Below are positions 1-13,260 of a stretch of 64,000 nt of DNA, piece by piece. Origin of the DNA: Vitis vinifera (lineage: Eukaryota > Streptophyta > Magnoliopsida > Vitales > Vitaceae). The position numbers were made by a program, and so were the translations under genes. The stretch lies in NCBI RefSeq assembly GCF_030704535.1, contig NC_081822.1:11649001-11713000 (forward strand), given 5' to 3'. Each line of letters opens with the position of its first letter. Positions within the stretch are counted from its first letter, which is position 1. Below the pieces are notes generated by a model. That model was not told the DNA's origin. It made no database searches and saw only the letters and a program-made list of their open reading frames with translations.

Positions 1-1555
1 TGAGCTTCATCTGCGCCTCTCTTTTCATTTCTCTCTGCAGGCCCCTTATGGTCTTTGGAACGCGGGGACTGGCACCATGTGCATGACTACAAAATCTAAT
101 GTGATTGCCTGATAACAGTAAGAAATCCTGCAAAAAGAAAAAAGACATGTAAAAAGTAAGAAATCCATGAAGAAAACTCTATAAATAGCGTCCTCCAACC
201 AAAGGAGACAAGTCCTGCTCCTCTTCTAAATCCCTTTTTGCACTACCAAATGATTGAATAAAAATTCAATCATTCATGGAAGAATTTTAGCATCTGTCAT
301 TGGCGTAGCTTGTGAAAAAGTCTAAGTTTTCCCTGCTTAGCTAGAACGAAAAGCTATTACAGAGGACCAAGAATGAGGTTTGAATCCATTTAAGTGTTAC
401 CATTGTTCAACACCAAAATTTTCCATCAAGCTAGGCATTATAAACAACAACAATGAATGCATTAACAACAAATGGAAACCATGACTATCTTCTTATTAGA
501 ATAAAACTCTTAAAAGCATAACACGATGTAATAAATCTGGATTTATTTCTCTTTATGTTATGCATTCTACCTTCGGGAAATCATGCAATCATACATCACC
601 TAAAAATAATTAAGTTTTTAGAACTTTGCTTCTATCTTTTCAATTTTAGTGTAAAATGAGAAAAAATATTAGTCATTCATGCACTCTAATAGTGCTTTCA
701 CATTTGTTCCAAAATTATCCTCAAAAGTTAAAAGACAAGTACACCTATCACTTTAAAATACCTATTGACAAGTACATCTATCACATTTTTTTTTTATCTC
801 TCTTGTACAACTCACTTGCCACGTTTCTACTCTTTTTTTTTTTTTCCTTTTTCATCTCTTACCATCGTATCCATTCTCACATGTTATATTTTGTATTGTT
901 ATTTTTCTCTTTCCTTTGACTTTTTTATTATATGCTCATGTATTCTCTTATAAAAACTTCTTTAATTTTAATTTTTTTTTTCACTCTCTAATCTCTCCAT
1001 ATTTATTGATTTCAATTATTTTTTGGACATATTAAACTTAAAATCATAATATATAATAAATAGTTAACATAAAAAATTAAATAAAAACATAAATATATAT
1101 AATGGATAAAAATAAAAATATTATCCCACAAATAATATACTTGATGATTTTAAATATTAATTATAATAATATGTTTGATAAATTAAGGTTTAAATTTAAA
1201 TTTTCTATTTTACTATTTAGAGGTTTATGATATGAGTTTTTTTTTTTATATTAATGCTAAACAAAAAATTTATTTATTTTGTAAATACTATCACATGTAA
1301 AAATAAAAATATCTTTGTAATACTATTTTACGATTTATATTATTTTTATTTTAAATTTATCATATCAAAATCATAATCAGTGATGATATTTTTATATTTT
1401 TTTCTTATGGTTTTAACTTGATCGTGGATCTAACTTTTTGTTTGGTTAAAATCTTTCATTTTTAATTAAAATAAAATATAAAATAAAATACAGTTTTTCA
1501 TTTAAAAAAATTATATTTAACCTTTTATATTAATTTCATAAAAAATAGGTACATT
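1..1555. other. AT-rich intergenic DNA, no gene seen
   Basis: No open frame here resembles a protein, and the short frames are low-complexity (Phe/Leu/Ser from T-rich runs). The first 310 bases have more balanced composition and share a block with 7671-7840. From about 600 on the sequence is very AT-rich with long T runs. Confidence 0.6.
150..310. repeat. Dispersed repeat, copy 1 (mate at 7671-7840)
   Basis: About 150 bases match 7671-7840 in the same orientation with many differences. Shared landmarks, in order, are a TATA-like CTATAAATAG, a stretch about AACCAAAGGAGACAAGTC, AAATCCCT, and CATGGAAGAATTTTAGCATC. A TATA box followed by a C-rich leader suggests a decayed LTR promoter region, but no coding part or clear LTR ends were found, so the family is unassigned. 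Confidence 0.45.
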
Positions 1556-1559
1556 CATT

Positions 1560-2820
1560 CCTATGGAAATTGAAACCCCTTATCTCCCTTATCATTCTCC
1601 ATATATTCATTTGAGGACTCTCGGTAAGTGATTGAAGGTCCTTCCTCAGCCCAGAGCGAACTTTGGAACTCTAGGTACATCCATTCCTAGGGGAATCGAG
1701 ACCCCTATCCATTATCATGGTCCATATATTCCTTTGGAGGCCCTCAGAAGAAATTGAATGTTGTTTCCTACCTTGGAACGGACTTTGAAATTCTAAGTAT
1801 ATTCTTAAGAAAATTTGGTACATTCAATCATCGGGCTACCAAGACCCTTATATCCCTTCCCATGGTCCATTTGATCATTTGGGGACCTTCGGGAAATGAT
1901 TGGAGGTTGTTTCCCGCCCCATAACAGACATTGGAACCTTAGATACATCATTAAAAAAATTTGGTATATCCAATCATCGGGCTACCGAGACCTCTATATC
2001 CCTTCCAATGGTCCATTTGATCCTTTAAAGACCCTTGAAAATCGATTGGAGGACATTCCCTACCTCGAAATAGACTTTGAAACCCCAAGAAAATTTGATA
2101 TATCACTAAGAAAATTTGGTACATAAAATCCTTGGGCTATCAAAACCCCTATATCTCTTCACATGGTTCATTTGATCCTTTAGGGACCCTTGAGAAGTGA
2201 TTGGAGATCGTTCCTCACTTTAGAATAGACTTTGGTACCCAATGTACATCCTTAAGAAAATTTGATAATCATTGGGCCATCGGACCCTTAAATCCCTTCC
2301 CATGGTCCATTTGATCCTTTAGAGACCTTTGAAAAGTGATTGAAGGTTGTTCTCTATCTCGAAAAAGACTTTGGAACCCTAGGCATATCCTTAAGAAAAT
2401 TTCGACATCCAATCCTCGGGCTACCAGGACCCCTATCTCTCTTCTCATGGTCCATTTGTCCATTTGAAAACCCTTGGGGAGTGATTGGATGTCATTCCCC
2501 GCCTCCGAATGAACATTGGAATCCTAGGTACATCCTTCAGAAAATTTGGTACATTCAATCATCGGCTACCGAGACCCCTATATCCATTCCTATGGTCCAT
2601 TTTATCCTTTTAAGGACCCTTGAGAAGTTAATGGAAGTCGTTTCCCACCTTGAAATAGACTTTGGAACCTTATGTACATTCTTAAGAAAATTTGATACAT
2701 TCTTAAGAAAATTTGGTATATGCTTAAGAAAATTTAGTACATCTAATTCTCGGGCTATCGGGACCCTATCCCATTTCTCATGGTCCATTTGTACCTTTGG
2801 GAACCTTTAGGAAGTGATTA
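1560..2820. repeat. Tandem array of ~145-bp units, about nine diverged copies
   Basis: The landmark CATGGTCCATTTGATCC (with variants) recurs near 1594, 1713, 1861, 2006, 2161, 2300, 2445, 2591 and 2778, mostly 140-155 bases apart. Other recurring pieces in each unit are TCGGGCTACCGAGACCCCTA, GATTGGAGGTCGTTCC, AGACTTTGGAACCCTAGGTA and CTTAAGAAAATTTGGTACAT. Copies differ by substitutions and small indels, so the array is old. Open frames crossing it are by-products of the repeat. Its right edge abuts DNA resembling half of a palindromic element (2821-3320), so it may be the interior of a larger element. Confidence 0.85.
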
Positions 2821-3320
2821 GATGTATTTAATATAATAATTTATAATGCCAATTTTTTTTAATAAAATTAAACAAAAATATTTTCATATCAAATTAAAAA
2901 TACCAATTATTTAATTCCATATATATATATTTTAAAATAATCACATAAGTTTATTTACCACTTACATATTAATAAATAGAAAATAAAATAATATAATAAA
3001 TTTATGATATTAAATTTATCTTAAAAAATTAACTAAAATATTTCAAATGAAACAAGTTCAAAACCATAGTCATCAACTACAGTTTTATGATGTAAAGGCT
3101 TACGTGACAAAACTGTAGTTAATGACTACGACTTTGACTTTTTTCCTTTTTAAAATGATCAAAGTAATAATCACCAACTACGGCTATAAACTTAGTTGAT
3201 GACTATAGTTTTGACAATTTAAAAAAAAAAAATCAAAATCCTAGTCAGCAACTACGGTTTTATGATGTGAAGGCTTACATGAGGAAAACACATTAAATTG
3301 ACAATTATTTTGTTATTAGG
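2821..3320. mobile_element. Half of a palindromic Mutator-like element
   Basis: The segment parallels the right half of the element at 20333-21650. It starts with an AT-rich stretch containing ATATCAAATTAAAAATA and CAATTATTTAATT. It continues with repeated TAGTCATCAACTACAGTTTTA-type blocks in both orientations (3066-3270). It ends with AAATTGACAATTATTTTGTT (about 3294-3313), matching the right arm near 21571. The left arm was not found upstream; the tandem array lies there instead. No target duplication could be set. Confidence 0.55.
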
Positions 3321-4723
3321 CTTAGGTGGTGTTTGTTTTTTTACTTAATTCTAAATAGAACCTTAATGATTAATAGTGTTAAATATTTGCTTGTTTGTTT
3401 TTGTAGTATTTTATTTCTATTAAGTATTAAAAAGTAAAGAAAAACTAATATACTATTTTTTCTATTTAAAAAAAACTACATATTTTGGTTTTTTTTTATT
3501 TAATAAAAAGTTTATAATAAGTTATAAAAAAGTAGAAAATAAAACGACCTAAATTCTGAAAACAAATTGTTTTCAACAAAAAAACCAAAAAAAAAACACC
3601 ACCTTAATTTCCGGATTTTTTTTTTTTTCATAAAAAAAATTGCTTTTGGTCAAAGCTCGTTAATTTTCAAGTTTCTAAGTGTATTCTTACTACTTCCACT
3701 AACATTCAGTTGCTGCAATGTGATGTCTAGTTTTCTTTCACTTGAGCCAACGGCAAATCAACATGGTGAAAATAATTCTTGTGCCTTTCCTTTTTCTAGT
3801 AGTGCTAAGAAGCTGATTTATAACATGCAACTTGTGAAAACATTTTTGCCTTTTTTGGCATAATTGTTATTGTGGCCATCTGAAACCTGCCTATTGGATT
3901 TTTTTTCACATTAGTACGTGGGGGGAAATTTGCCTTGATAAGTTTAACTCTATTCAAACCTTTTCTCCCTATGATAAGTGATGTAGCAAGAATACTTGAT
4001 ACAAATCGGATACAAGTTTGATGGAATGTTGAGAAGACAATAAACCCTATTTATAAAGCATTAATTGTAATAATAATTAATCCATTAATTTTATGTTATT
4101 TTATTCTAAGGGCATGAATGATATCACCCCATATACCTATAGAAAGCGAAACGAGATTATGATTCTCTTTATTTTCAAATACATCTCTCATTCTCGTTGA
4201 ATCACTTCTTGGTTCTAATTCTGCACTTTGTTGTTAAGGCTATATTGGTTTAAATCCCTTTTTTACAAAATTCAAGATAGAGATCTTTATGGACTCTTTT
4301 TCAATTTTGATCACAAAATGAGGAGCTTGATATTTGTTTCATGACTAGAAAAAACCATGTGCAAAAGGTCCAGATACTTTCAAGTAAAAGAGGTACTATA
4401 CCTAAGGGGTAAGCAATTCAAACAGAAACTTTATCTTTAGAAACACAATAAAGATTCATAAAAACCAAGCCTTTGTCCCTTATTCTTGAAACATTGGTCA
4501 AATCTCTCCTTAGGGTAGGTTTACAGCTCGACCTCGACAAAAAGCCCCATCACAAAGGATGATCCTGGCACATTCAAAAAGGAAAAGGACCGACCTAGTC
4601 TACCATTCTCAAGTTGTGATCAATACCTATGTCTTGAACTAGGGAGCTGTTGGCAAAACTCCACCAGTTTACCTCCCTAAGAGGACTTGATCACAACCTA
4701 GCTTCCTCCCTTGGCCAAGAAGG
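3321..4723. other. Intergenic, AT-rich then mixed composition; no gene seen
   Basis: 3321-4100 is AT-rich with homopolymer runs. 4200-4700 is more balanced and reads like decayed repeat DNA, but has no recognisable protein motif on either strand. The last bases before 4724 are the insertion site of the foldback element that follows. Confidence 0.5.
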
Positions 4724-4733
4724 AAAGAAGGTT

Positions 4734-5272
4734 GGACTTTTCTCAATAGTACGGTAATTTAAAAAAGTTATGCTTAAATTATTGTAATAGAAGAATTTAT
4801 TACAAATATATGGTAGTTTTTGCCACATAGGAGAGAGGAGAGAGAGATAGGAAAGAGGAGAGAGGGTGAACGGATAAATTTTTTTAAAAAAGGGAACTCG
4901 TCTCTTCAAGAGACGAGTTCCATGAAAAAAATATATATATATTTTTTTAAAATTCCCCGGAACTCGTCTCTTTAAGAGACGAGTTCCATGAAAAAAAATA
5001 TAAAATAAAATAACAATTCCTCAAGGGAATTCGTCTCTCAAAAAGACGAGTTCCATGAAAAAATATATATATATATATTTTTAAAAAAATTCTCAAATTA
5101 AAAAAAAAATTCCTTAAAAAAAAAATAATTCCTCAAGGAAACTCGTCTCTTCAAGAGACGAGTTCCCATTAAATATATATATATATATATTTTTTAAAAT
5201 TCCCAAATTAAATAAAATAAAATAAAAGACGAGTTCCCATGAAAAAATATATATATTTTTAAAAAATTCCCA

Positions 5273-5316
<44 letters not shown>

Positions 5317-6007
5317 AATTTCCTCAAGGAACTCGTCTCTTGAAGAGACGAGTTCACATGGGAAAAAAAAATATTTTTTTTTTAAATTCCCAAATAAAAA
5401 AAAATAAATAAATAAAGGCTCAAGGGAACTCGTCTCTTCAAGAGACGAGTTCCCATGGGAAAAAAAATATTTTTTTATATATTTTTTAAAATATATATAT
5501 ATTTAAAAAAAAAATTCCCAAATTTTTTTTAAAAACAAAAAATTTTCTCAAGGAACTCGTCTCTTGAAGAGACAAGTTCACATGGGAAAAAAAAATATTT
5601 TTTTTAGAAAAATATATATATTTTTAAAAAAAAATTCCCAAATTTAAAAAAAAAAAAAAAAAAAAAATTTCCTCAAGGAACTACTTGAAGTTCCATTGAG
5701 GAATTTTTATTTTTATTTTTTAATTTGGGAATTTAAAAAAAAAAAATTTCATGGAACTCGTCTCTTGAAGATACGAGTTCCCTTGTGGAAAATATATATA
5801 TATTTTTAAATTTAGGAATTTTTTTTTAATATATTTTTAAAAAAATATTTTTTTTTTCATGGTTCCCTTGAGGAAATTCCTTTTTTTTTTCTTTTTTCTT
5901 TTTTTTAATTTGGGATTTTTTTTTTCCATGGGAACTCGTCTCTTGAAAGAGATGAGTTCCCTTGAGAAAATTCCTTTATTTTTTTTTCTTTTTTTTAAAT
6001 TTGGGAA

Positions 6008-6048
<41 letters not shown>

Positions 6049-6853
6049 TTAAAAAAAATATTTTTTTTTCCATGGGAATTTGCTTTTTTTTTTTTTAATA
6101 ATTTGGGAATTTTTTTAATTCATGGAACTCGTCTCTTAAAGAGACGAGTTCCATTGAGGAAATTCCTTTATTTTTTTTTTTAATTTGCGAATTTTTTTAA
6201 AATAAAATATATTTTTTAAAAAATATATATATATTTTTTTCCATGGGACTTGAGGAGTTGTTTTTTTTTTTTTTAATAATTTGGGAATTAAAAAAAAAAA
6301 TTCATGGGAAGAGAGACGAGTTCCATTGAGGAATTGTGTTTTTTTTTTTTTTTTTTTTTAAATTTGGGAATTTTTAAAAAATATATATATTTCAAGAGAC
6401 GAGTTCCCTTGAGGAATTTTTTTTTTTTTTTAAATAATTTGGGAATTTAAAAAAAAATATTTTTTTTTCTATGAGAACTCGTCTCTTGAAGAGTCTAGTT
6501 CCCTTGAGCAACTGTTTTTTTTTTTTTTTTTTTTATAATTGGGAAATTTTTTTAAAAATATATTTTTTTTTTCATGGAACTCGTCTCTTGAAGAGACGAG
6601 TTCCCTTGAGTAAATGGGGAATTTTTTAAAAAATATATATATATTTTTTCATGGAACGTCTCTTGAAGAGACGAGTTCCCTTTTTTTAAAAAAAATTTCC
6701 ATTCACCCTCTCTCCTCTTTCCTATCTCCTCTCTCCTCTCTCCTCTTTCCTCTCTCCTATGTGGCAAAAACTTCCATATATTTGTAATAACTTTTTCTAC
6801 TACAATAATTTAAGCATAACTTTTTAAAATTACTGTACTATTGAGAAAAGTCT
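4734..6853. mobile_element. 2.1-kb foldback Mutator-like element packed with short perfect palindromes
   Basis: The ends are inverted repeats of about 150 bases: the left arm begins GGACTTTTCTCAATAGTAC, and the right arm is its near-exact reverse complement ending at 6853. Both arms carry a GAGAGAGGA purine tract next to the interior. A perfect 10-bp direct repeat AAAGAAGGTT flanks the element (4724-4733 and 6854-6863), fitting the 9-10 bp target duplications of Mutator-like elements. The interior is itself one large imperfect palindrome. It holds at least thirteen full or near-full copies and about four half copies of a 27-bp palindrome (arms GAACTCGTCTCTT and its complement around one base), separated by A/T runs. 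There is no transposase frame, so it is non-autonomous. Confidence 0.88.
4894..6680. repeat. Array of 27-bp perfect palindromes inside the foldback element
   Basis: Full or near-full units begin near 4894, 4960, 5027, 5137, 5329, 5426, 5553, 5754, 5932, 6125, 6475, 6577 and 6655. Half units lie near 5228, 5680, 6310 and 6390. Most units are bracketed by CTCAAGG on one side and CCATGG-like sequence on the other. That order flips near the middle of the element, as expected of a large inverted repeat. Spacers contain TTTGGGAATT or its complement plus poly-A, poly-T and TA runs. Each unit can form a 13-bp hairpin. Confidence 0.9.
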
Positions 6854-6863
6854 AAAGAAGGTT

Positions 6864-8100
6864 ACTACCGACCATTCTTTTCCTAAACTAAGCATTTAAC
6901 TAACAGAGTGAAGGCATTAAGAATCCTACTTTCACAAAAAAATAAAAGCTACAATGGGTTACTATAGCAAAAGCCCTACAAAGGCAAATAATCAATTGAG
7001 ACAAAAATGTCCAACAAAGGCAAATAACTTTTCAAGGTGCTTCAGGGATGAGGGAAGATTCAAATGAAGGTAGATCAAGCACTTTTTCCCCACCAGAGGA
7101 ACCATTTCAGATTGCATCCTGATCCTTAAAACAAGGCACCACCAAAGGCATAGCATCCGAACATTCACTTTCAATCTTGTTTCCCAAGGTCTAGCTCGTC
7201 AAACGATCTCAAGCAAAGGCATTCACACCAACTTTCAATCAAGTTCAAACGAACCACTCACTCCAATATGACTCCTTAAGACGACTTGGGCAAGCATCTT
7301 TAGAAAACCACTTAACTTGAGACAGCTCATAAAAGACAGACGACTTAGCCTTTCAAGCTTCCTCTTTCAAAGGGAAGACCAGCACAAGAGGCAATCGCTT
7401 AGACAACCATCATTGCTCAACACCACTTCCCAAGAAACAGCCTCCACTCTTCAAGCCCTCCATCTAGAAGAAGTGGAGGTTGCGGTGCACTAAAGGGGCT
7501 AAAAGTTTGGTTCACCTCAACCAAAAAGAAGTAACTCCAAACTAAACCACTTTCAAGCAATTAGAGAAAACCCCACACCTAAAAAAGTCTCTGTAAAGCG
7601 TAAAAAAAAAAAATTGATAACAAAGATCATGTTTCCAAGGCCAATAAAACCATCAATACGACAAAAGGAAAGAGTTCTATAAAAAGTAAAAAGTTTCACA
7701 AGAATCCAATGAAGAGAACTCCATAAATAGCTTCTTCCTACCAAAGAAAGGGGCAAGTCGTCCTCTACTAAATCCCTCTCTATATTCACCAAACAATTGC
7801 ATAAAAATTTAATCGTTCATGGAAGAATTTTAGCATCTTTAATGACAAATAAAAACAAACAATTAGGAGAAGTAGTTGTATAAAAGAAATGTATATCTAA
7901 TTAGAAACTGGAATCAAATTTCCAAGCCACCTTTTTAACTTAGGCACGAGCATAGAAGAGAACGCGACATATGTCTTCTTCGCAAGAAGAGTGCTTTCTC
8001 GTATTGAAGTAGGAAATATTCACGAAAAAAAAGACATACAAAAAAAAAATAAAGAAAACAACATAAAGTCTAAAGCTTGGGGAATAATGAGAGAAATAAA
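6864..8100. other. Intergenic repeat-like DNA, no gene supported
   Basis: 6900-7640 has balanced composition and resembles LTR or other retroelement non-coding DNA, but no protein domain was recognised. 7671-7840 is the mate of the repeat at 150-310. Minus-strand frames at 6992-7174 and 7553-7792 have no family likeness. Confidence 0.45.
7671..7840. repeat. Dispersed repeat, copy 2 (mate at 150-310)
   Basis: It is a same-orientation, diverged copy of 150-310 with the same order of landmarks: CCATAAATAG, CTACCAAAGAAAGG, AAATCCCTCT, then CATGGAAGAATTTTAGCATC. The two copies lie 7.5 kb apart with the tandem array and the foldback element between them. They could be two LTR pieces of one old element or two unrelated insertions; the sequence does not decide. 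Confidence 0.45.
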
Positions 8101-8112
8101 GTAACAACTTAC

Positions 8113-8240
8113 AAAAAGGAAGCTGCTCGGCATGTCTGATGTGGATCTTGCGTTGCGGTTGAAACCGGAAGGAGCAATTCATCAACTAGGGTTTGGGGAA
8201 TGAAACGGTCGGAGGGAGATATACAAGGAAAATAGTGTTG
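8113..8240 (-). other. Possible orphan first exon of an unidentified minus-strand gene
   Basis: Read on the minus strand, AAACCCTAG (a common plant leader motif) is followed by an ATG at 8182-8180. A short frame (MNCSFRFQPQRKIHIRHAEQ...) then runs into the donor-like CTTTTTGTAAGT (GT at 8112-8111). No matching downstream exon was found before 7000, and the peptide matches nothing I know. It may be a leader exon of a non-coding transcript, a gene fragment, or chance. Confidence 0.2.
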
Positions 8241-8249
8241 GGGTGAATT

Positions 8250-9440
8250 GGCTGTAAGGCCCATAAATTTCCACGCTAGGTAAATCACTTAAACGAAGGT
8301 CAGGTTGTAGGCCGCAGCTCCCTTGAACTCATTATGACTAGGGGCTTTGAATCCAAACCATTTAGAGGTAGGCCTACAATTCGTCCAACCTTGGAATAAA
8401 AAAGCCCATTTAGGTTTTCTGTGAGATGTTGCAGCTGAAAATATACACCAAAGTTCAAAATTTGGGCCCAGGCAGAAACCAGATTTCAGAATCGCCACCC
8501 AAACATGAGAAACCTCGTTCTTGAAAACCACATATATTCATTTCACCCAGTTTATACACACACCACCAATGCCAGTTCCCCCAGGCGTTGTGCACAACCG
8601 TAAACTCACTTATGATACACGCACATAACATGGATCGATATCCTGCAGTCTAGGCTATGAAAGACACATAACTCGCGTTCAGCCTGGACGCTACTAAACT
8701 CTTACGATGAAAACATCCCTAACCATGGAGAGCATTAGATTCGTATAACATTACCCACACATTGGGGAGCAAATAGTAGCCTGTAAAGATTAACTACCTC
8801 TTGAGTAAAAATGGGACAGGCCCCAAAAGGCCAGGATGAAATTAGCATTGCATTCGGTATTACTCTTATGTGCCCTGTGAAAACATGAAAAGTCTTATGT
8901 AGATGTAGACTCCTTCAGACTCCTTCCCCTTCGTTACCTTCAGCATTATCTCTCATCAAGAGCCTGCCTGGTGGAGGTAACTCCCTCTGGCAGAATGATT
9001 CGCAACTATTCCCTTTGGATCATACACAACTTAAAACATCTATGACCTAATGCAACAGTTGTTACTTGGAGAGCTCCCTCATGCTGGGAGGAGTGTCATG
9101 GTTAATAGCCCAGAAAAATGACCTCCCACTTCATCCACCATCAAATCATAACTCAACGAAAGAGAGGAGCCCCTTGTAGTATAATTAGATTCGAATTAGA
9201 TTTGGAAACCGTAGACAAACTTGTAGAAAAATTCATGATCTAAACAAAAATATTATGAACTGCTGAACAAAAATACATCTGAACTTAAAGTTATTTAGAG
9301 GAAACGAAACTATAAATTACGAATTACTGAAACAAGCAGTCTCAGAGGATTGTGAACATGATAATACTAAACTAAAAAACAAAACGGTGTTCAGCAAACC
9401 CTATATACAGATTTAACTGGCTATTTTGTTTAAACATTGC
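8250..9440. other. Intergenic, no gene recognised
   Basis: The sequence has fairly balanced composition, unlike the AT-rich repeat zones, but no frame on either strand resembles a known protein and no RNA gene was seen. The part next to 9461 should include the 3' untranslated region of the H3.3 gene, which is transcribed toward it. Confidence 0.4.
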
Positions 9441-9461
9441 TAAGAAAAATAAATTTAACAA

Positions 9462-10558
<1,097 letters not shown>

Positions 10559-10599
10559 GAGAGATTAAGTCGGTGCTTATTAGGAAACCGAGGCCTTCA

Positions 10600-12540
10600 A
10601 CGGCATTTTAGAAAGAGGGGCTACTAATTTGAAAAGTCCTCGATCCGTGTGATTGTCTCTCATTGGCCGCTTCTGTAAGATCAGGATTGCCAGCGTGGCA
10701 GTTTTGTGTTTCTTTTGTGAGTGAAATTGAGGCCGAGTTGTGGTTGGCCGAACCCGCCTGAGTCAAAAGCGACGCCTTGCCCTCTTCCACGAGTCTTCAC
10801 TACTTTCCTTTTCTTTCCGTCTTTCCTCTCCTCTTTTCTTTTATTTTTTTTAATTTTTAATTAACACTTTTTATGTTTTACTTTTATTTATTTAATTGCG
10901 CTCCAATTTTTAATAATTATTTTTCATTTGATGCATGCAAGTGGCCCTTAATAATACTCATGCAATACAACCACTATTAGTTTTAAATTTTGTTAGTCTG
11001 CACACCTATAAATTTATTTTATTTATAAAATTTATTTTTAAAAAATATTTTAAATGAAAAAATTTTAGATAAATGTATTTAATAATTTTTTAAAAACTAA
11101 ATTTTTATTTATAAAATACATCTATAAGGATACTAACGATGAATTTGAAACCAATAATGACTCAATGTATTTATATTGAATTTTTTAGGGTGGGAATATA
11201 ATTAGTCGTTTTTAATAATATGTTAAGTAATAAAAAATGATATTAAAAATAAGTAAATTTGAAAATATATTAATCAATCCTAGACAGATTCTTAAGAAAA
11301 GACGTGAATATGGTGTTTCGTATTTTTTATAAAAATTTTGACAAATTAAGATATAATAATAAATAAATAAAAGAATACAATACAACTTAAATCAATACAA
11401 CGATGGAGACATAGAAAGAAAGTGCTTATAGTGGTTCAATGGTAACTTATATTCGGGCCATTTTGCTTTAATATGAGATTAAGGTTCTTCCACTACTATC
11501 AGGGTTTTCTTCAACCAAAGGCTATGAATTTATTTTCCATGTGGATTTAAGGCTCTAATATGTCTTTACAAACCTTCATATGATGTTTCACACTAGAATA
11601 AAATTCCTCGCAAAAGTAGGGCTCAAATATATAAGCGAAGTGGGGTTAAGATTTACTAAAAGTTGAAGATTGGTACACTCATCAAACTCTTTTGAAACTC
11701 GTTAGAAATGACAATGATTTTTCAAGGTTGGTGAATTAATAAATAAACTTGGAGAATTTCAATTAAAGTTTTGGAATACAACAGTGAAACTAACAATTAG
11801 TTGCAATTTCAATTAACAGATCAATTAAAGTATTAACAATTGAGGAAATCTTACACTTACGAGAAATCATTAGACTACAAACAACTCAATTGGTTGAGGT
11901 TGTTCGACTAATCGATTTTAAACCGATTAAGATAAAACCTAAATTATTCTAAGTTTGTAAACCACAATCATAATTTTGTTCAATTCCAACTCAACCAATT
12001 CGATTAGTTCAACCAATCCTTGAATGGTTGAGGTTTATGTTACAGTCTTTAAGACTAATTACAATAACCTCCAAAAAATCCCCCAAACAAGTCAACCTAG
12101 CAATTGACTAAAAAATCCCGAATTCTTCTATTATTGTAAGATTGCCATTTTTTAGCTCAAAAAAATTCAAAAAAATAAAGTATTATCACTCCTTTTATAT
12201 CGGGTTTTCTCATCATTTAATATTTTTTTTTGAAGAATTTAAGTCAATTTAGAAATCAATTGAATAAGTTTTTGAATCATTATGAGCGTCAAAAATATTT
12301 TCTGCTTCCCTAGTTAATGTATCTCAACCTTACAACTTTTGATATCCTAAACACAGCCTTTACATATACTAGAGATCCTTCATAGGTCATGATCTTGATT
12401 TTTCTTCTCAAGTTGATCCTTATAATTTCAGGAAAGTTGTGTTTTTGGAGGGCCATTTCCAAATAATATTGTTTTCAAAACCCAAGTTTGCATAACCTAA
12501 GATATGTCCACTAATTGAAAAAAAAAATTCCATTTCATGC
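10600..12540. other. Intergenic DNA with a dispersed repeat
   Basis: 10600-10800 has mixed composition and could be upstream regulatory DNA of the H3.3 gene. 10850-11330 is AT-rich. 11330-12540 is repeat-like, and its part 11985-12215 recurs at 23890-24110. No coding sequence was recognised. Confidence 0.45.
11985..12215. repeat. Dispersed repeat, copy 1 (mate at 23890-24110)
   Basis: It shares a series of blocks in the same order and orientation with 23890-24110: GGTTCAACCAATCC or a near match, AAGACTAATT, TTCTTCTATTATTGTAAGATTG, TTTTTAGCTCAAAAAA and TATTATCACTCCTTTTA. The family is unknown. A short CAATTGGTTGAGG-type phrase occurs several times nearby (11896-12030). Confidence 0.6.
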
Positions 12541-13260
12541 ACTCTGGTGTGAGGTGTTATTTCATACCGAAAATGCCTTCCCCTTGGGCCAGCTCAACAT
12601 CCACATCAGAAACTTAAAAAAGACCAAAAAAATTAAACAGAAAAGGAAAATATGAAGAAAAGCCTTGATTTTAGTCTCATTCTCTTCTTAAAAATAAACA
12701 AGATAACGATCTGGTGCATCAACGATAGCTTCAACCTGACTCTTTGAAAACCCAGAACTCGAGGTACGAAGCCGAATTTCGAAATATGGGTATCGATCGC
12801 CTGCTCAAGACCTCAATAAACAGATCAATTGTATCAAAGAAGCTATGAAAATGGAAATTTTATGAGATCTGGTTAGAGCAAAACAAGAGAAAGTGACAGA
12901 GATAACTTCAAGTTCCAAATGTTTTTCGGGTCGAGTGCTTTGTGGGTTTCAAACTTCATAACTTCAAGTTTCACATTTTAGTATTTTTAAAATTGCGCAT
13001 CGGCCTGCTGACATGGAGACCGGGTCACATTTCAGTGTTTATTAAATTGCGCGATGGTTGTTGACATGGAGACCGGTGGCTACTGACAGGAAAAACTAAA
13101 GGGCAATTTTGGAATAGCTTGCCGAAACAGTATATAGTGCACAAAAAGAATAATAGTTTTGTCATTAACGGACAAAACCCATATTCCAGTTTCTTTGGGT
13201 TTGATTTCCATATTACCTTCAAATAACCCACTACAAACACAACTTTCCCTTTAATTTCTT
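12541..13260. other. Mixed-composition block; possible gene remnant on the minus strand
   Basis: GC content rises against the flanks. On the minus strand a short frame at 12780-12705 reads RLRTSSSGFSKSQVEAIVDA. The GFSKSQ phrase is loosely like the helical repeats of plant mTERF proteins, but the frame ends within thirty residues and no further repeats follow. 12985-13080 holds an imperfect duplication of about 60 bases (both copies contain GACATGGAGACCGG). I cannot name a gene here. Confidence 0.25.

Noticed and set aside
2340-2810. 156-codon frame over the tandem array
   Set aside because: It follows the 145-bp repeat, so its repeated residues reflect the repeat and not a protein.
5837-6183. 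Phe/Lys-rich frames in the foldback element
   Set aside because: They are translations of poly-A/poly-T and TA runs; no protein.
4894-6680. CRISPR-like regular repeats
   Set aside because: Units are palindromic, spacers are A/T homopolymers rather than unique sequence, and the host is a plant nuclear genome; it is a transposon interior.
12705-12780. mTERF-like phrase GFSKSQVEAIVDA on the minus strand
   Set aside because: One short phrase without further repeats or splice-linked exons is too weak to call a gene.
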